Shown here: in pieces, positions 31,681 through 40,800 of the stretch
Layout of the letters: every line of letters begins with the position of its first letter
Numbering within the stretch: the first letter of the stretch is position 1
Assembly (NCBI GenBank): GCA_016715795.1
Contig: JADJXP010000002.1
Coordinates: 868,001-932,000, forward strand
Origin: Chloracidobacterium sp.
GTDB taxonomy: Bacteria > Acidobacteriota > Blastocatellia > Pyrinomonadales > Pyrinomonadaceae
Length of the DNA stretch: 64,000 nucleotides
Direction: 5' to 3'
Translations under genes and position numbers: made by a program
The notes under the pieces: generated by a model
Told to the model about the DNA's origin: nothing
The model's database searches: none
The model's input: the letters and a program-made list of their open reading frames with translations, nothing else

Positions 31681-33987
31681 CTAACCGATGCTGCCGAGCC
31701 GCAGGCGTCTATCGCCTCGGACGAGGCGAACCATTTCGGCGGTTTCGGGTGACATCCGGCGTCTTGTGAGGAGTTCATTGGCCTCGGTGCGCGCGGCGAC
31801 TAGTAGATCGAGGTCGCGAATGATATTGGCGATCTTAAAGTTTTGCAGGCCTGACTGCCGCGTTCCGAGGATCTCGCCCTGGCCGCGAATTTCAAGGTCT
31901 TTCTCCGCGATCTTAAAGCCGTCCGACGTTTGCTCCATGATGCCGAGGCGTTCTCTTGCTGTCGCGGTCCGCTTGTCGCCGGTCAGCAGGACACAGTAGC
32001 TCTGTTCGGCACCTCGCCCTACACGGCCGCGAAGCTGGTGAAGCTGCGACAGCCCGAACCTCTCAGCGTGCTCGACGACCATCAGCGACGCATTCGGCAC
32101 ATCGACACCGACCTCGATGACCGTGGTCGAGACGAGAATGTTGATGCGGCCTGCTAGGAAATCGGCCATGATCGCCTCCTTTTCCGCCGGTTTCATACGG
32201 CCGTGGAGCAACCCCACGTTGTATTGAGGAAATACGGTTCGCCGCAGTTCGTCGTACATAGCGGTCGCGGCCTTTAGGTCGGATTTGGCGGATTCCTCGA
32301 TCAGTGGATAGACGACGTAGGCCTGGCGGCCGAGTTTGATCTCGCGTTCGATGCCTTTGTAAACGCCGCGACGCTGGTCGTTGCCGCAGACGACCGTTTT
32401 GATCGGGGTGCGGCCGGGCGGCAATTCATCGATGATCGAAACATCAAGGTCGCCGTAAACGGTCATCGCCAAGCTGCGCGGAATCGGTGTCGCGGTCATC
32501 ACGAGCACGTCGGGATTGACGCCCGCGGCCTTGATTTGGGCTCGCTGGAGCACACCGAATCTGTGCTGTTCATCGATCACAGCCAGGCCGAGCCGCTCAA
32601 ATGTCACACCTTCCTGTATCAGGGCATGTGTGCCGACGATCATATTCACGTCGCCACCAGCGAGCGCAGCCAGCGTCCTTTTTCGCTCGGCTGCCTTTGT
32701 GCTGCCGACGAGCAACTCGATGCGATAGCCGCCCTCGCCAAGGAGCGCCCGCGCATTTCGAAAATGCTGTTCGGCCAGTATCTCGGTCGGGGCCATTAGC
32801 GCCGCCTGATAGCCATTTTCGGCGACGGCAAGCATCGCGAGTAACGCGACGATCGTCTTGCCGCTGCCGACGTCGCCCTGGATCAAGCGGTTCATCGGTT
32901 TGTCGGATTTGAGGTCGGTGAATATCTCTCCGACCACGCGTTTTTGGGCGCCCGTGAGTGGGAATGGCAGGATCGACCTCAATCTTTCCTTTGTGTGGTC
33001 AGTGACCTCGATGACGGTGCCTTTCGGCTCCTGCTCGCGCTCGCCGCGGAGCAGGCCCATCGAGAATGCAAGCCAGAAAAATTCGTCAAATATCAGCCGC
33101 CGCTGAGCGGGGCTGCGAAGCATCTCATACTCGCTGATGAGAGCATCATCGGGCGGAAAGTGGATCTCGCGAATGGCCTGAGCTCGTGACGCGAGGTTGT
33201 GGCGTTCACGAATCTCGGCCGGCAAAGTGTCGGTGGCCGAGGCAGGATCAATGTTGTCGAGCAACGAATGGATCACCTCGCGTAAACGCTTGGTCTGAAA
33301 CGGGCCGAGCTTGCGATATACGGGCACACGGCCCGTGTGGATCGTCGCCAGCGACGGATCGGAGGCGTTCTCATCGTCGGTCTCATCGATTGTCTTCACA
33401 GTGGCCGACTCGTCGCTCGGTTGTTCGAGCAGGCCAAAGCTCTCTGCGTCGCCCACCGACGGCAATATCTCGATCTCGTCGGGCTTCTGGATCCGCAGTT
33501 CAAATCGACCGCGTTCGTCGCGTTCCCAGCGGCCGTGGGCGACAAAACGGGTGCCGAGGGCGAAGCGTTTCTCATACCACGCGGCGATCTCGTTCGAATT
33601 CCGGCCTGAGATGAACCATTTGACGGCTACCGGCAGCATGAGCCGGTCACGGTCGCCGGCGATCAACTCAAATAGGAAAAGCGGGGGCTTTCGCGGGTCG
33701 CGGTTACGGCCGACGCGGCGGCCCGAGGCTTTGCGAACGAAAAGCTCGACGGCGGCCTCAATGCCGTCCTCGAGTTTATCGAGCGAGAGAAAATTTGACC
33801 TGTCCTCGTAACGCGAAGGGAAATAGCTGAGCAGATCGCCGACCGTTGCGGCTTCGACGTCGGTTTTGCCCGCCAGCGAGGCCACGGCGGCGGCGAGTTT
33901 CCTACTTAGGTTAACGGTCAGGTTCGCGAGCGCGTCACGGGGGACATCAACGAGCGGTGTGGACAATTCGATCGATGGCGACGGCAT
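31681..33987 (-). CDS. recG: ATP-dependent DNA helicase RecG
   Basis: 768 residues, a little longer than typical (about 690). Wedge/OB domain in the first 300 residues, then Walker A GDVGSGKT, DEQH box (DEQHRFGV), TATPIPRS, and the C-terminal QLHQLRGRVGRG. Rescues stalled replication forks and branched DNA. Extra residues in the N-terminal part include an acidic stretch (SDESATVKTIDETDDENASD). Confidence 0.96.
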   Translation of the reverse strand: MPSPSIELSTPLVDVPRDALANLTVNLSRKLAAAVASLAGKTDVEAATVGDLLSYFPSRYEDRSNFLSLDKLEDGIEAAVELFVRKASGRRVGRNRDPRKPPLFLFELIAGDRDRLMLPVAVKWFISGRNSNEIAAWYEKRFALGTRFVAHGRWERDERGRFELRIQKPDEIEILPSVGDAESFGLLEQPSDESATVKTIDETDDENASDPSLATIHTGRVPVYRKLGPFQTKRLREVIHSLLDNIDPASATDTLPAEIRERHNLASRAQAIREIHFPPDDALISEYEMLRSPAQRRLIFDEFFWLAFSMGLLRGEREQEPKGTVIEVTDHTKERLRSILPFPLTGAQKRVVGEIFTDLKSDKPMNRLIQGDVGSGKTIVALLAMLAVAENGYQAALMAPTEILAEQHFRNARALLGEGGYRIELLVGSTKAAERKRTLAALAGGDVNMIVGTHALIQEGVTFERLGLAVIDEQHRFGVLQRAQIKAAGVNPDVLVMTATPIPRSLAMTVYGDLDVSIIDELPPGRTPIKTVVCGNDQRRGVYKGIEREIKLGRQAYVVYPLIEESAKSDLKAATAMYDELRRTVFPQYNVGLLHGRMKPAEKEAIMADFLAGRINILVSTTVIEVGVDVPNASLMVVEHAERFGLSQLHQLRGRVGRGAEQSYCVLLTGDKRTATARERLGIMEQTSDGFKIAEKDLEIRGQGEILGTRQSGLQNFKIANIIRDLDLLVAARTEANELLTRRRMSPETAEMVRLVRGDRRLRLGSIG

Positions 33988-34002
33988 TGGTCACCTGATT
34001 AT

Positions 34003-34899
34003 CTACGATTTTTGCGTCAAACGGTAAATCGCGGTGCCGGTGAGGACGGATTCGAGCGGCATTTCGCGGAATTTACGGTTCAGCTTGCCGAGGTTCATCA
34101 TCGAGCGGTCGAAATCGTTGGTGTAGAGAATTTCGACGTTGAGGTTGGCGTTCTCAAAAGCCTGCATGAATTCATGATGGCGTTTGCGGTTTGGAACGCC
34201 GCGATTAGAGCCTGTTAGCCTCCACATCCAATCGGAAAACCAAAGGAAGGTTCCCGGATCGCTATATTGGAACCAGCAATCGTGCGGCCCAAAATCCACG
34301 CGGTGGAGGCCGACGCCGCCATCGGTCAGCACTCGGTTGTGAACGTCGGCGAAGGCCTGAATATCTGACAGGTGTTCGGCGACCTGGAATGAGCAGACGA
34401 TGTCGTATTTACTCTCGGTCTTCGCGGTCTCCAGAGGTTCGCCGATCACCTCGACGCGGTCAGGATAGCCTTCCGGAAAATCCGACGCATGCAGCCATGC
34501 GGGCCACGGCACGGCTGGATAGAACCGCGGCCAGTTCTTCTCGATCTCGGCGTACCAGTGCTTCGAGGCCTCACCCGAATAATCGCCCGGAAACCGGTCG
34601 ATACCGCCGTAGCGTGAAGCGCCGGCCGCCAGAATGCTCAATCCGGAGGTCAGATGGTCTCCGGGACCGATCTCGCAGACTAACTTGCCGGTGAGGTCGC
34701 CGACGTATTCGCGCAGCAAACTAAGGCTCGCGAACGCGTAGTTTTGCAGGAATTCGTCTGTGTTTGTATGGTATTGCGCCGTGCGCGGGCGCTTGAGGCG
34801 CCAATTGCGCACAAGGCGATTGCCCATCAGCAGATTCTTGCCGATCTGCGTTACGAGGTCGTGGACGATGTTGATATTTCCCGATCTAGTTCTTTCCAT
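34003..34899 (-). CDS. Class I SAM-dependent methyltransferase
   Basis: 298 residues. SAM-binding motif LVCEIGPGDHLTSG, then VGGIDRF-like acid loop (YGGIDRFPGD), and SFQVAEHLSDIQAF as post-I motif. An N-terminal helical part precedes it. Substrate unknown; the late DFGPHDCWFQYSDPGTFLWFSDWMWRLTGSNR segment is typical of methyltransferases found in glycan or lipid gene clusters. Overlaps the downstream end of yhhQ by 14 bp. Confidence 0.75.
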   Translation of the reverse strand: MERTRSGNINIVHDLVTQIGKNLLMGNRLVRNWRLKRPRTAQYHTNTDEFLQNYAFASLSLLREYVGDLTGKLVCEIGPGDHLTSGLSILAAGASRYGGIDRFPGDYSGEASKHWYAEIEKNWPRFYPAVPWPAWLHASDFPEGYPDRVEVIGEPLETAKTESKYDIVCSFQVAEHLSDIQAFADVHNRVLTDGGVGLHRVDFGPHDCWFQYSDPGTFLWFSDWMWRLTGSNRGVPNRKRHHEFMQAFENANLNVEILYTNDFDRSMMNLGKLNRKFREMPLESVLTGTAIYRLTQKS

Positions 34900-35611
34900 G
34901 CTCGGGTTCGAGGGCCAGGGTGAAAGGGTTAAAATTTGTGTCGCGGTCGAAATGGTCTTCGTGTTCAGCCCGTTTAAGGAAGCGGACGACCTTGTACGTT
35001 ATCGGGGTTGCGACGATCTCCCAAAACACCTTGAGAAAGTAGTTGCCGACAAGTACACTGACGACCTCGGCGGCCGGCCAGGTGCCGAGGAATGCCAGCG
35101 GATAGAAGATCACGCTGTCAACGGCCTCGCCGGCGAAGGTCGAGCCGATCGTGCGCGTCCACAGATATTTGCCGGAGGTGAAAACCTTCATTTTCGCAAG
35201 AACGAATGAATTGACAAATTCGCCCGCCCAAAACGCAAGCAGCGAGGCCGCGACGATGCGCCACGTCTGGCCGAATATAGTGTTGACCGCGACCTGCTGC
35301 TCGGCAGGCATGACCGAAGCTGCAGGCAGCGACGTGACGATGAATGCCATCAGCGATGCAAAGATCAAGGCACCGAATCCCGCCCAGATGACCTTTCTCG
35401 AGCGGGCATAGCCGTAAACTTCCGTCAGAATGTCGCCGAAAAGGTAGCTGAGCGGAAAGAAGAGGACGCCCGTGCCAAAGACGTATTCGCCGATCACCGG
35501 CAAGTTGACCGACGATACCTTGTGGACGCCGATCAGGTTTGAGCACAGCAGGACGGCGACGAACGCAGCCATGAGCAGATCAAAGTATTTGAATTGTCGC
35601 GGCTGGGCCAT
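34886..35611 (-). CDS. yhhQ: Queuosine precursor transporter (YhhQ/DUF165 family)
   Basis: 241 residues from ATG 35611 (a TTG just before is in frame). Six to seven membrane helices with the family signature FPLSYLFGDILTEVYGYARSRKVIW and FWAGEFVNSFVLAKMK, and GEAVDSVIFYPLAFLG. Imports 7-cyano-7-deazaguanine type precursors for tRNA queuosine. No other queuosine genes are in the window. Confidence 0.9.
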   Translation of the reverse strand: MAQPRQFKYFDLLMAAFVAVLLCSNLIGVHKVSSVNLPVIGEYVFGTGVLFFPLSYLFGDILTEVYGYARSRKVIWAGFGALIFASLMAFIVTSLPAASVMPAEQQVAVNTIFGQTWRIVAASLLAFWAGEFVNSFVLAKMKVFTSGKYLWTRTIGSTFAGEAVDSVIFYPLAFLGTWPAAEVVSVLVGNYFLKVFWEIVATPITYKVVRFLKRAEHEDHFDRDTNFNPFTLALEPEHGKN

Positions 35612-35612
35612 C

Positions 35613-35646
35613 AAAAAAAGAAGCGAGCCGCTATTGGCGGCCCGCT
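35613..35646 (-). terminator. rpsT terminator
   Basis: On the minus strand, stem AGCGGGCCGC / GCGGCTCGCT (one G-T pair) with loop CAATA, followed by a T run (complement of 35613-35619). It lies between rpsT and yhhQ. Confidence 0.8.
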
Positions 35647-35679
35647 CATTGTATCAAAGCGAATTTATTAGCAGAAATT

Positions 35680-35943
35680 TTACGCGATACCGTTAACGTG
35701 TTTGGTGAGCCGCGATTTGTATCTCGCGGCAGTGTTCTTGTGAATGATGCCTTTGTTGACCGCTTTATCGATCAACGAGACGGTTGGAATGAGAAGCTCA
35801 GTGCTTCCTGATTTGTCGTGGCCAGCGACTGCGGCGCGCAGCTTCTTGACAGAAGTGCGCAGTTTGCTGCGGTTACTGCGGTTTATCTCGTTGCGTCGGG
35901 CATTTTGCCGCATACGCTTTTCTGCTGATTTGTGATTAGCCAT
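35680..35943 (-). CDS. rpsT: 30S ribosomal protein S20
   Basis: 87 residues, all helical and basic: ANHKSAEKRMRQNARRNEINRS at the N-terminus and KGIIHKNTAARYKSRLTKHVN at the end. Binds 16S rRNA early in 30S assembly. A GGAG ribosome site precedes the ATG. Confidence 0.97.
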   Translation of the reverse strand: MANHKSAEKRMRQNARRNEINRSNRSKLRTSVKKLRAAVAGHDKSGSTELLIPTVSLIDKAVNKGIIHKNTAARYKSRLTKHVNGIA

Positions 35944-36070
35944 CTATACTCCAATACAAATGAAACAAACCTTAGAGTCTAATCAGGCAACGGCATTCTG
36001 TCAAGCCCGCTTCAGCGGTCGCAATGGTTCAGTTTGAAATTGTGATCGTCTCTCCGATCTCTGCGAAACT

Positions 36071-36129
36071 CTTTGCGTTCTCCGCGTGGGATATTTGCTA
36101 AGGTTTTTTTCCACGCAGAGAACGCAGAG
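36071..36129. repeat. 9-bp-period palindrome upstream of rpsT
   Basis: CTTTGCGTTCTCCGCGTGG (36071-36089) faces CCACGCAGAGAACGCAGAG (36111-36129), 17 of 19 pairs, with the ACGCAGAGA unit at a 9-bp step. The remaining 35944-36180 region has no gene. Confidence 0.8.
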
Positions 36130-36180
36130 GTTGAAACATAGTGTTCGCGGAAGAGGCGATTTTCAAACTAAACCACTACT

Positions 36181-36981
36181 TCAGCGGTCGAGGCTCGATG
36201 CGAATGAGTGCATGATATCGACAAACAGAGTGATAATCGGCGGGTAGAACAGAAATTCGGGCTTTAGATACGGTGAGAACATTCGCGGCAGGGAACTGGC
36301 GGCAAAATCGATCTGCGATCCGACGACGATACCGATGCCCAGACATAGAACGAGGCCGCCAACGAGAGCGCCCGCGGCGGCCAGCCGCGAATACGGCTTC
36401 TCCCTTTTCTCGCCTTCATCGAGGATTGACTCGTGAATGTCAGTTCCCGCTCCCGTGTATCGCTCAAATCCCTCGCGGAACCGCCCTACAATATGGATCA
36501 CACCGACGAGAAAAAGAGCCACGATGATGATCTTGCCGATGACGAGAGATTCGGCAAATATGCGCGGCTTTAGGGCAGTAACGATTATCGCTGAGACAAA
36601 TAGAGCGACGACCGGGTAAACGATCTTTTGAAACGCCGCCGCCTCATCGCGTTCCTCGGCCATCAGCCGGTCGATGATGTCGTTATAACGCTTTTCGACA
36701 ACCATTTGCCGCCAACGCTGAATGTGTGGATTTGATGAGAGGAATGGATCGCCGTTAGAGCCGGCTGTTACCTCCTGGAGGCGTTGGTCATATTTGCGCC
36801 GTTCTTTCGCATTGCCGAGGACCTCATAGGCCTCAGCGATGGCGGCGAATCTTAGAGCGGTTTCCTCAGAGCCCGTGTGGCTGTCGGGGTGGAGTTTTCG
36901 CGCCAAGCGGCGATATGCGGACTTTATCTCGGCGCCCGACGCCTCAGGCGAAACCTTAAGTATGTCGTAGTAGTTCACCAT
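36181..36981 (-). CDS. Membrane-anchored DnaJ-domain protein
   Basis: 266 residues from ATG 36981, where the J domain begins (VNYYDILKVSPEASGAEIKSAYRRLARKLHPDSH with HPD at about 33-35). The rest has a helical linker and about four membrane helices (VVALFVSAIIVTAL, LVIGKIIIVALFLVGVIHIV, AAGALVGGLVLCLGIGIVVG). Likely recruits DnaK to the membrane. Stands just downstream of ExbD. Confidence 0.8.
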   Translation of the reverse strand: MVNYYDILKVSPEASGAEIKSAYRRLARKLHPDSHTGSEETALRFAAIAEAYEVLGNAKERRKYDQRLQEVTAGSNGDPFLSSNPHIQRWRQMVVEKRYNDIIDRLMAEERDEAAAFQKIVYPVVALFVSAIIVTALKPRIFAESLVIGKIIIVALFLVGVIHIVGRFREGFERYTGAGTDIHESILDEGEKREKPYSRLAAAGALVGGLVLCLGIGIVVGSQIDFAASSLPRMFSPYLKPEFLFYPPIITLFVDIMHSFASSLDR

Positions 36982-37076
36982 CGCAGGCGGCAAAAGCGAG
37001 GTATTCGGGAGACGACCACCGGGCGACCGGCCCGGCGAACATCCCAAATTGTATCACAGCATCACCGCCTGAAGGC

Positions 37077-37541
37077 TTACTCTAACTTATCGATCTGCAG
37101 GCTGATGGGATAGGCTCCGGCTAGCTTTACGGCATCAACGACGCGTGCAACGCTCCCGTAGTCGAGGTCACGCGGGGCTTTGATAAAGACCGTCCGTTCG
37201 ATGCGGTCGGTATGCGGCCGTTGCGGATCGTCAGCGAATGATTCGGACACGTCGCCATTCGCCACGCGTTCGGCAAACACAGCCCGCAGCCGTTTTACGA
37301 GCGAAGCCGTGTCGGAAGCCGTGCCGAGGCCGGTTTCACGATTGAGAGTAAGCGCGGCATTCCTGTCGATCTCGACGGCGAGGGTTTCGGGGTTGGGTTC
37401 GACATGTTCGGAAATGTCTGGGGGTTCAGCCGGTACGCGTGCCTTAAAGCTGCTTGGCTTGAGCGGTGCGACGACCATGAAGATGATGAGCAGGACCAGC
37501 AGGACGTCGATTAACGGCGTTACGTTTATCTCGGGTTTCAA
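37077..37541 (-). CDS. ExbD/TolR family biopolymer transport protein
   Basis: 154 residues; TTG start at 37541 with GGAGGA upstream. N-terminal KPEINVTPLIDVLLVLLIIFMVV is the ExbD/TolR transmembrane helix with the key proton-carrying Asp in PLIDVLLVL. The periplasmic part follows. No exbB/tolQ partner is present next to it in this window, so it probably works with a distant motor protein. Confidence 0.88.
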   Translation of the reverse strand: MKPEINVTPLIDVLLVLLIIFMVVAPLKPSSFKARVPAEPPDISEHVEPNPETLAVEIDRNAALTLNRETGLGTASDTASLVKRLRAVFAERVANGDVSESFADDPQRPHTDRIERTVFIKAPRDLDYGSVARVVDAVKLAGAYPISLQIDKLE

Positions 37542-37604
37542 ATTCGGGTTCCTCCGTTGCGGCGTTCGAGAGGTTAGACACCGTAAGTAAGGAATTGTTC
37601 CCGC

Positions 37605-38504
37605 TTATGTGAATTTGCCGCCAATCGCGTTCATCAACGCCGTCGCCTTTGTGGCCGTCTCGTCCCACTCCTTTTCCGGCTCGCTGTCGATAACAATGCC
37701 GCCGCCGACGTTGAATGTTGCGGTGCCATCGCGAACGACCATCGTTCGGATCGCGACATTGAGGTCGAAGGTCGCAAGGTCGGCCGCCCAGTTTTCGGGC
37801 ACGTAGTAACCTATCGCTCCCATCGACAGACCGCGATCTGCCGGTTCGATCTCGTCGATGATCTTCATCGTGCTGATCTTCGGGGCACCCGTGATCGAGC
37901 CGCACGGGAAAACGGCGCGGAGCAATGCCGAAATTGTCGTGTTCTCTCTCAACTGACCTTCGATGGTCGAGACGAGATGGAAAAATGTCGGATGTTCCTC
38001 GATCTCGCATAGTTTCGCGGCCGTTACGCTGCCAAATTCGCACACACGGCCGATGTCATTGCGGAGAAGATCGACGATCATTGTGTTCTCTGCACGATCT
38101 TTTTCGCTGGCAAGCAATTCTGAGCGAAGCGCCGCATCTGAGGCCGCATTTTTTCCTCGCGGGCGTGTGCCCTTGATCGGAGAGGTCGAGATGTGTCGGC
38201 CTTCGACCCGAATAAAGCGTTCCGGTGAAGCTGAAATGACGGTCGATCCTGGCCGGGTGATAAATGCCGAAAATGGGGCCGGATGATCGCGGCGGAGACG
38301 AGTGAATATCGTCTGCGGCGTTACGTCATCAGGCAACCGGGCCGTTAATTGCCGCGTGAGATTGGTTTGATATGTATTGCCGCAGCGGATCTGTTCATGG
38401 ATGGCGTTGATCGCCTTTACGTACTCTACTTTTGTGACGTTCGATTTTACCCTTACGGACGAATTTGAAATCTCAAATTTGAGATCTGAGATATTCCCTC
38501 GCAA
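37605..38504 (-). CDS. pabB: Aminodeoxychorismate synthase component I, C-terminal catalytic part
   Basis: 299 residues containing the chorismate-binding domain: IHEQIRCGNTYQTNLTRQL, GSTVISASPERFIRV, SPIKGTRPRG, ENTMIVDLLRNDIGRVC, and FPCGSITGAPK. The part before VTKVEYVKAINAIHEQ is coded by the heptamer array at 38461. Makes 4-amino-4-deoxychorismate for folate. The N-terminal half is in another frame (38453-38917), so this is either a split gene re-initiated here (TTG at 38504) or a frameshift mutant. Confidence 0.85.
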   Translation of the reverse strand: MRGNISDLKFEISNSSVRVKSNVTKVEYVKAINAIHEQIRCGNTYQTNLTRQLTARLPDDVTPQTIFTRLRRDHPAPFSAFITRPGSTVISASPERFIRVEGRHISTSPIKGTRPRGKNAASDAALRSELLASEKDRAENTMIVDLLRNDIGRVCEFGSVTAAKLCEIEEHPTFFHLVSTIEGQLRENTTISALLRAVFPCGSITGAPKISTMKIIDEIEPADRGLSMGAIGYYVPENWAADLATFDLNVAIRTMVVRDGTATFNVGGGIVIDSEPEKEWDETATKATALMNAIGGKFT

Positions 38505-38917
38505 AGCAGGGCGTTGCGGCGGGCCAGATCGAAACCGTTGCCATGAAGCGTTGTTTTACCGATTCGATAATCATGGACGATAAGACTATCGAAAAGGGCC
38601 AAAAAAATGTCTGGTTCACTCGATGGATCGCAGCTTTCATTTGTCGTTCCGATATTCAGTAGTTTGCGGCCAAAGTCGTATGAGATCGTAAAGATCGCGG
38701 CGAGATCGCCACCCAGACGTTCCTCAAGGGCATGCAGTGTTGCCTCGACGTCTGTATCGTTCAACTCGATGAGTTCGACAGGGCAGACACCCGCGATCAG
38801 CAGGTGTGAATCGAGATAGCCGACGCCGCAACTGTCGAGAATGCATACCGTCTCGGTCTCAGAGAGCTTGAGCAGAGGTGAGACGAGTTCGTCGGCGGTG
38901 AGGTCGAGTTGGGGCAC
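38453..38917 (-). CDS. pabB: Aminodeoxychorismate synthase component I, N-terminal part (frameshifted)
   Basis: 154 residues from GTG 38917. LSLELLDTADE-like start (PQLDLTADELVSPLLKLSETETVCILDSCGVGYLDSHLLIAG), followed by FTISYDFGRKLLNIG, the pattern of the PabB/TrpE N-terminal domain. It ends in frame within the heptamer array (ISQISNLRFQIRP). With the C-terminal piece it totals about 440 residues, the usual PabB size. Frame phases differ by 2; deleting 35 nt (five heptamers) would restore one reading frame. Confidence 0.75.
   Translation of the reverse strand: MPQLDLTADELVSPLLKLSETETVCILDSCGVGYLDSHLLIAGVCPVELIELNDTDVEATLHALEERLGGDLAAIFTISYDFGRKLLNIGTTNESCDPSSEPDIFLALFDSLIVHDYRIGKTTLHGNGFDLARRNALLCEGISQISNLRFQIRP
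38461..38495. repeat. Heptamer array at the pabB frameshift
   Basis: Five units with exact 7-bp period: GAATTTG, AAATCTC and related AAATTTG, AGATCTG, AGATATT; partly self-complementary. Length 35 nt. Confidence 0.85.
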
Positions 38918-39002
38918 TCGCGAATTTTAGCACGGGCGAGGCGCGTTTCACTTCAGCGCGGTTTTCGCGTAAGATGATTCCGACCTCAACCCGATAGACA
39001 AT

Positions 39003-40481
39003 ATGGACCTCCAATCAAGCGAACGGCAAACCCTCATTCGCGGCCTCGGACTGATAGCGGCCGTCTCTGTGATCATCGGCAACGTGATCGGCACGGGCGT
39101 TTTTCTCAAGGCGCGGGTGATGACCTGCCATGTAGGCACGCCGGGCTGGGTCATTGCGGCGTGGATCGCGGCGGGCCTGTTGTCGCTGGCCGGTGCATTG
39201 ACCTACGCTGAGTTGACCGCGATGAAGCCGGAAGCTGCCGGGCCGTATGCTTTTTTGCGTGACAGTTATGGCCGCCTGTCGAGTTTTCTATTCGGCTGGA
39301 CGCGGATGTTCATTGCCAGCACGGGAGCGCAGGCCAGCGTCGCTGTTGTCTTTGCCATTGCACTGAATGACTACCTAAACGGAGCACTAAAGCAGACCCT
39401 GTTCCAAACGAGCATTTTTGGTTATCCGTATGAAGTAACTTCGCTGCAGATCATCGCTGTCGTCGTGATCGCGATCTTCACAACCCTTAATTGCTTGTCT
39501 GTAAGGATGAGCGGCCAGATAGCGACGTGGCTTACGATGATAAAGATCGGGCTCGTGCTGGGTGTCGCGTTTGGCGCGTTCCTTTTTGTGACGGGTGGTG
39601 GATTTGCCAACTTCTCGCTCGCAAACACGGGCGGAGCCTGTGAAGGCGTTGCCGCGGCGGTAAATGTCAGCTCGCCGGAATATACGTTTATCGCAGGCTT
39701 TGGCGCGGCGATGCTTGCGGCTCTCTGGGGTTACGACGGTTGGGACAATTTGTCGTTTGTCGCGGGCGAAGTTAAAGACCCGAACCGCAACATTCCGATC
39801 GCGATCATCGGCAGCGTTGTGGTCGTTATTGTCCTCTACGTGGTGGCGAATGCGGCCTACTATTACGTGCTCGATCCGACTGCGGTCGCCTCGGTCTCGA
39901 AAGACTCGACCGTAGCCAAGGTCGTCGTCAGCAAATTCTTCGGCGGCGATGCGCTAAGCCTTGCGACTGGCGTCGCAGTGGCTATTTTCACGATTGGCCT
40001 GATGCTGTCCAGCATCGGGACACTGCATACATCGATATTGAGCGCGTCTCGGCTGCCGTATGCGATGGCATCGGACCGGATGATGTTTGATAAGTTCGCA
40101 AAGGTGTCGGTGCAGGCCGTGCCTATCAACGGTGTGTTGTTCCAGGGCGTCTGGGCCAGCATTCTGGCCTTGTCAGGCTCATTCGATACGCTGACTGATT
40201 ACGTGATATTCGGTTCGTGGATCTTCTACGCCCTCATAGCATCATCGATCTTCGTATTCCGGAGGAAATATCCTGACGCGCCGCGGCCCTACCGGGCCTG
40301 GGGCTATCCTCTCGTGCCTGTGATCTTTCTTCTTGTGGCGGGCTGGCTCCTGATAAACACGATGATGACGGCGCCGCAGAGTTCTTTCATCGGTATCGGA
40401 TTGATACTTTTGGGATTGCCCGTCTATTACTACTTGAATAGTAAAGGCGCAGAAAGCACCGGTGAGGCTGATGCAGGATAG
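39003..40481 (+). CDS. APC family amino acid permease
   Basis: 492 residues, 12 helices. First helix has the APC unwinding motif GLIAAVSVIIGNVIGTGVF; later AEAAGPYAFLRDSYG, and ALWGYDGWDNLSFVAGEVKDPNRNIPIAI, which is the consensus of the LAT-type amino acid transporters. Transports amino acids across the inner membrane. Its end overlaps the PilZ gene. Confidence 0.9.
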   Translation: MDLQSSERQTLIRGLGLIAAVSVIIGNVIGTGVFLKARVMTCHVGTPGWVIAAWIAAGLLSLAGALTYAELTAMKPEAAGPYAFLRDSYGRLSSFLFGWTRMFIASTGAQASVAVVFAIALNDYLNGALKQTLFQTSIFGYPYEVTSLQIIAVVVIAIFTTLNCLSVRMSGQIATWLTMIKIGLVLGVAFGAFLFVTGGGFANFSLANTGGACEGVAAAVNVSSPEYTFIAGFGAAMLAALWGYDGWDNLSFVAGEVKDPNRNIPIAIIGSVVVVIVLYVVANAAYYYVLDPTAVASVSKDSTVAKVVVSKFFGGDALSLATGVAVAIFTIGLMLSSIGTLHTSILSASRLPYAMASDRMMFDKFAKVSVQAVPINGVLFQGVWASILALSGSFDTLTDYVIFGSWIFYALIASSIFVFRRKYPDAPRPYRAWGYPLVPVIFLLVAGWLLINTMMTAPQSSFIGIGLILLGLPVYYYLNSKGAESTGEADAG

Positions 40482-40800
40482 GCGAAGCGGTAACGAAAGA
40501 AGGGCATCGAATCGATTTCCGATCGAGGTGGATATCGAATGGGAGGCCGCAGGAACGCGCCAGTCGGGCACGATCAGCGATGTCAGCCTCGATGGGTGTT
40601 TTGTACTCGGTTCCGGCGAGGTCGGTGATGGCGACGCGGTCAAGATATTCGTCCCCTTAGCTGACGGAATGAAGGTTCAATTCGATGGCTCGGTCGCCAA
40701 TCATGTATTTGAGATAGGATTTGGCGTGAGATTTTCGCCACTCAATACCGCTCAGAGGGAGCTGCTGATCAAGCTCGTCCAGGACGCGGAAAAGGCCTAG
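40471..40800 (+). CDS. PilZ domain protein
   Basis: 109 residues from ATG 40471 (a GTG at 40462 is also open). PilZ signature: RRASNRFPIEVDIEW (RxxxR) and TISDVSLDGCFV (DxSxxG), the c-di-GMP binding motifs, followed by a beta barrel. Single-domain effector; partner unknown. It overlaps the permease end by 11 bp and converges on murE. Confidence 0.85.
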   Translation: MQDRRSGNERRASNRFPIEVDIEWEAAGTRQSGTISDVSLDGCFVLGSGEVGDGDAVKIFVPLADGMKVQFDGSVANHVFEIGFGVRFSPLNTAQRELLIKLVQDAEKA

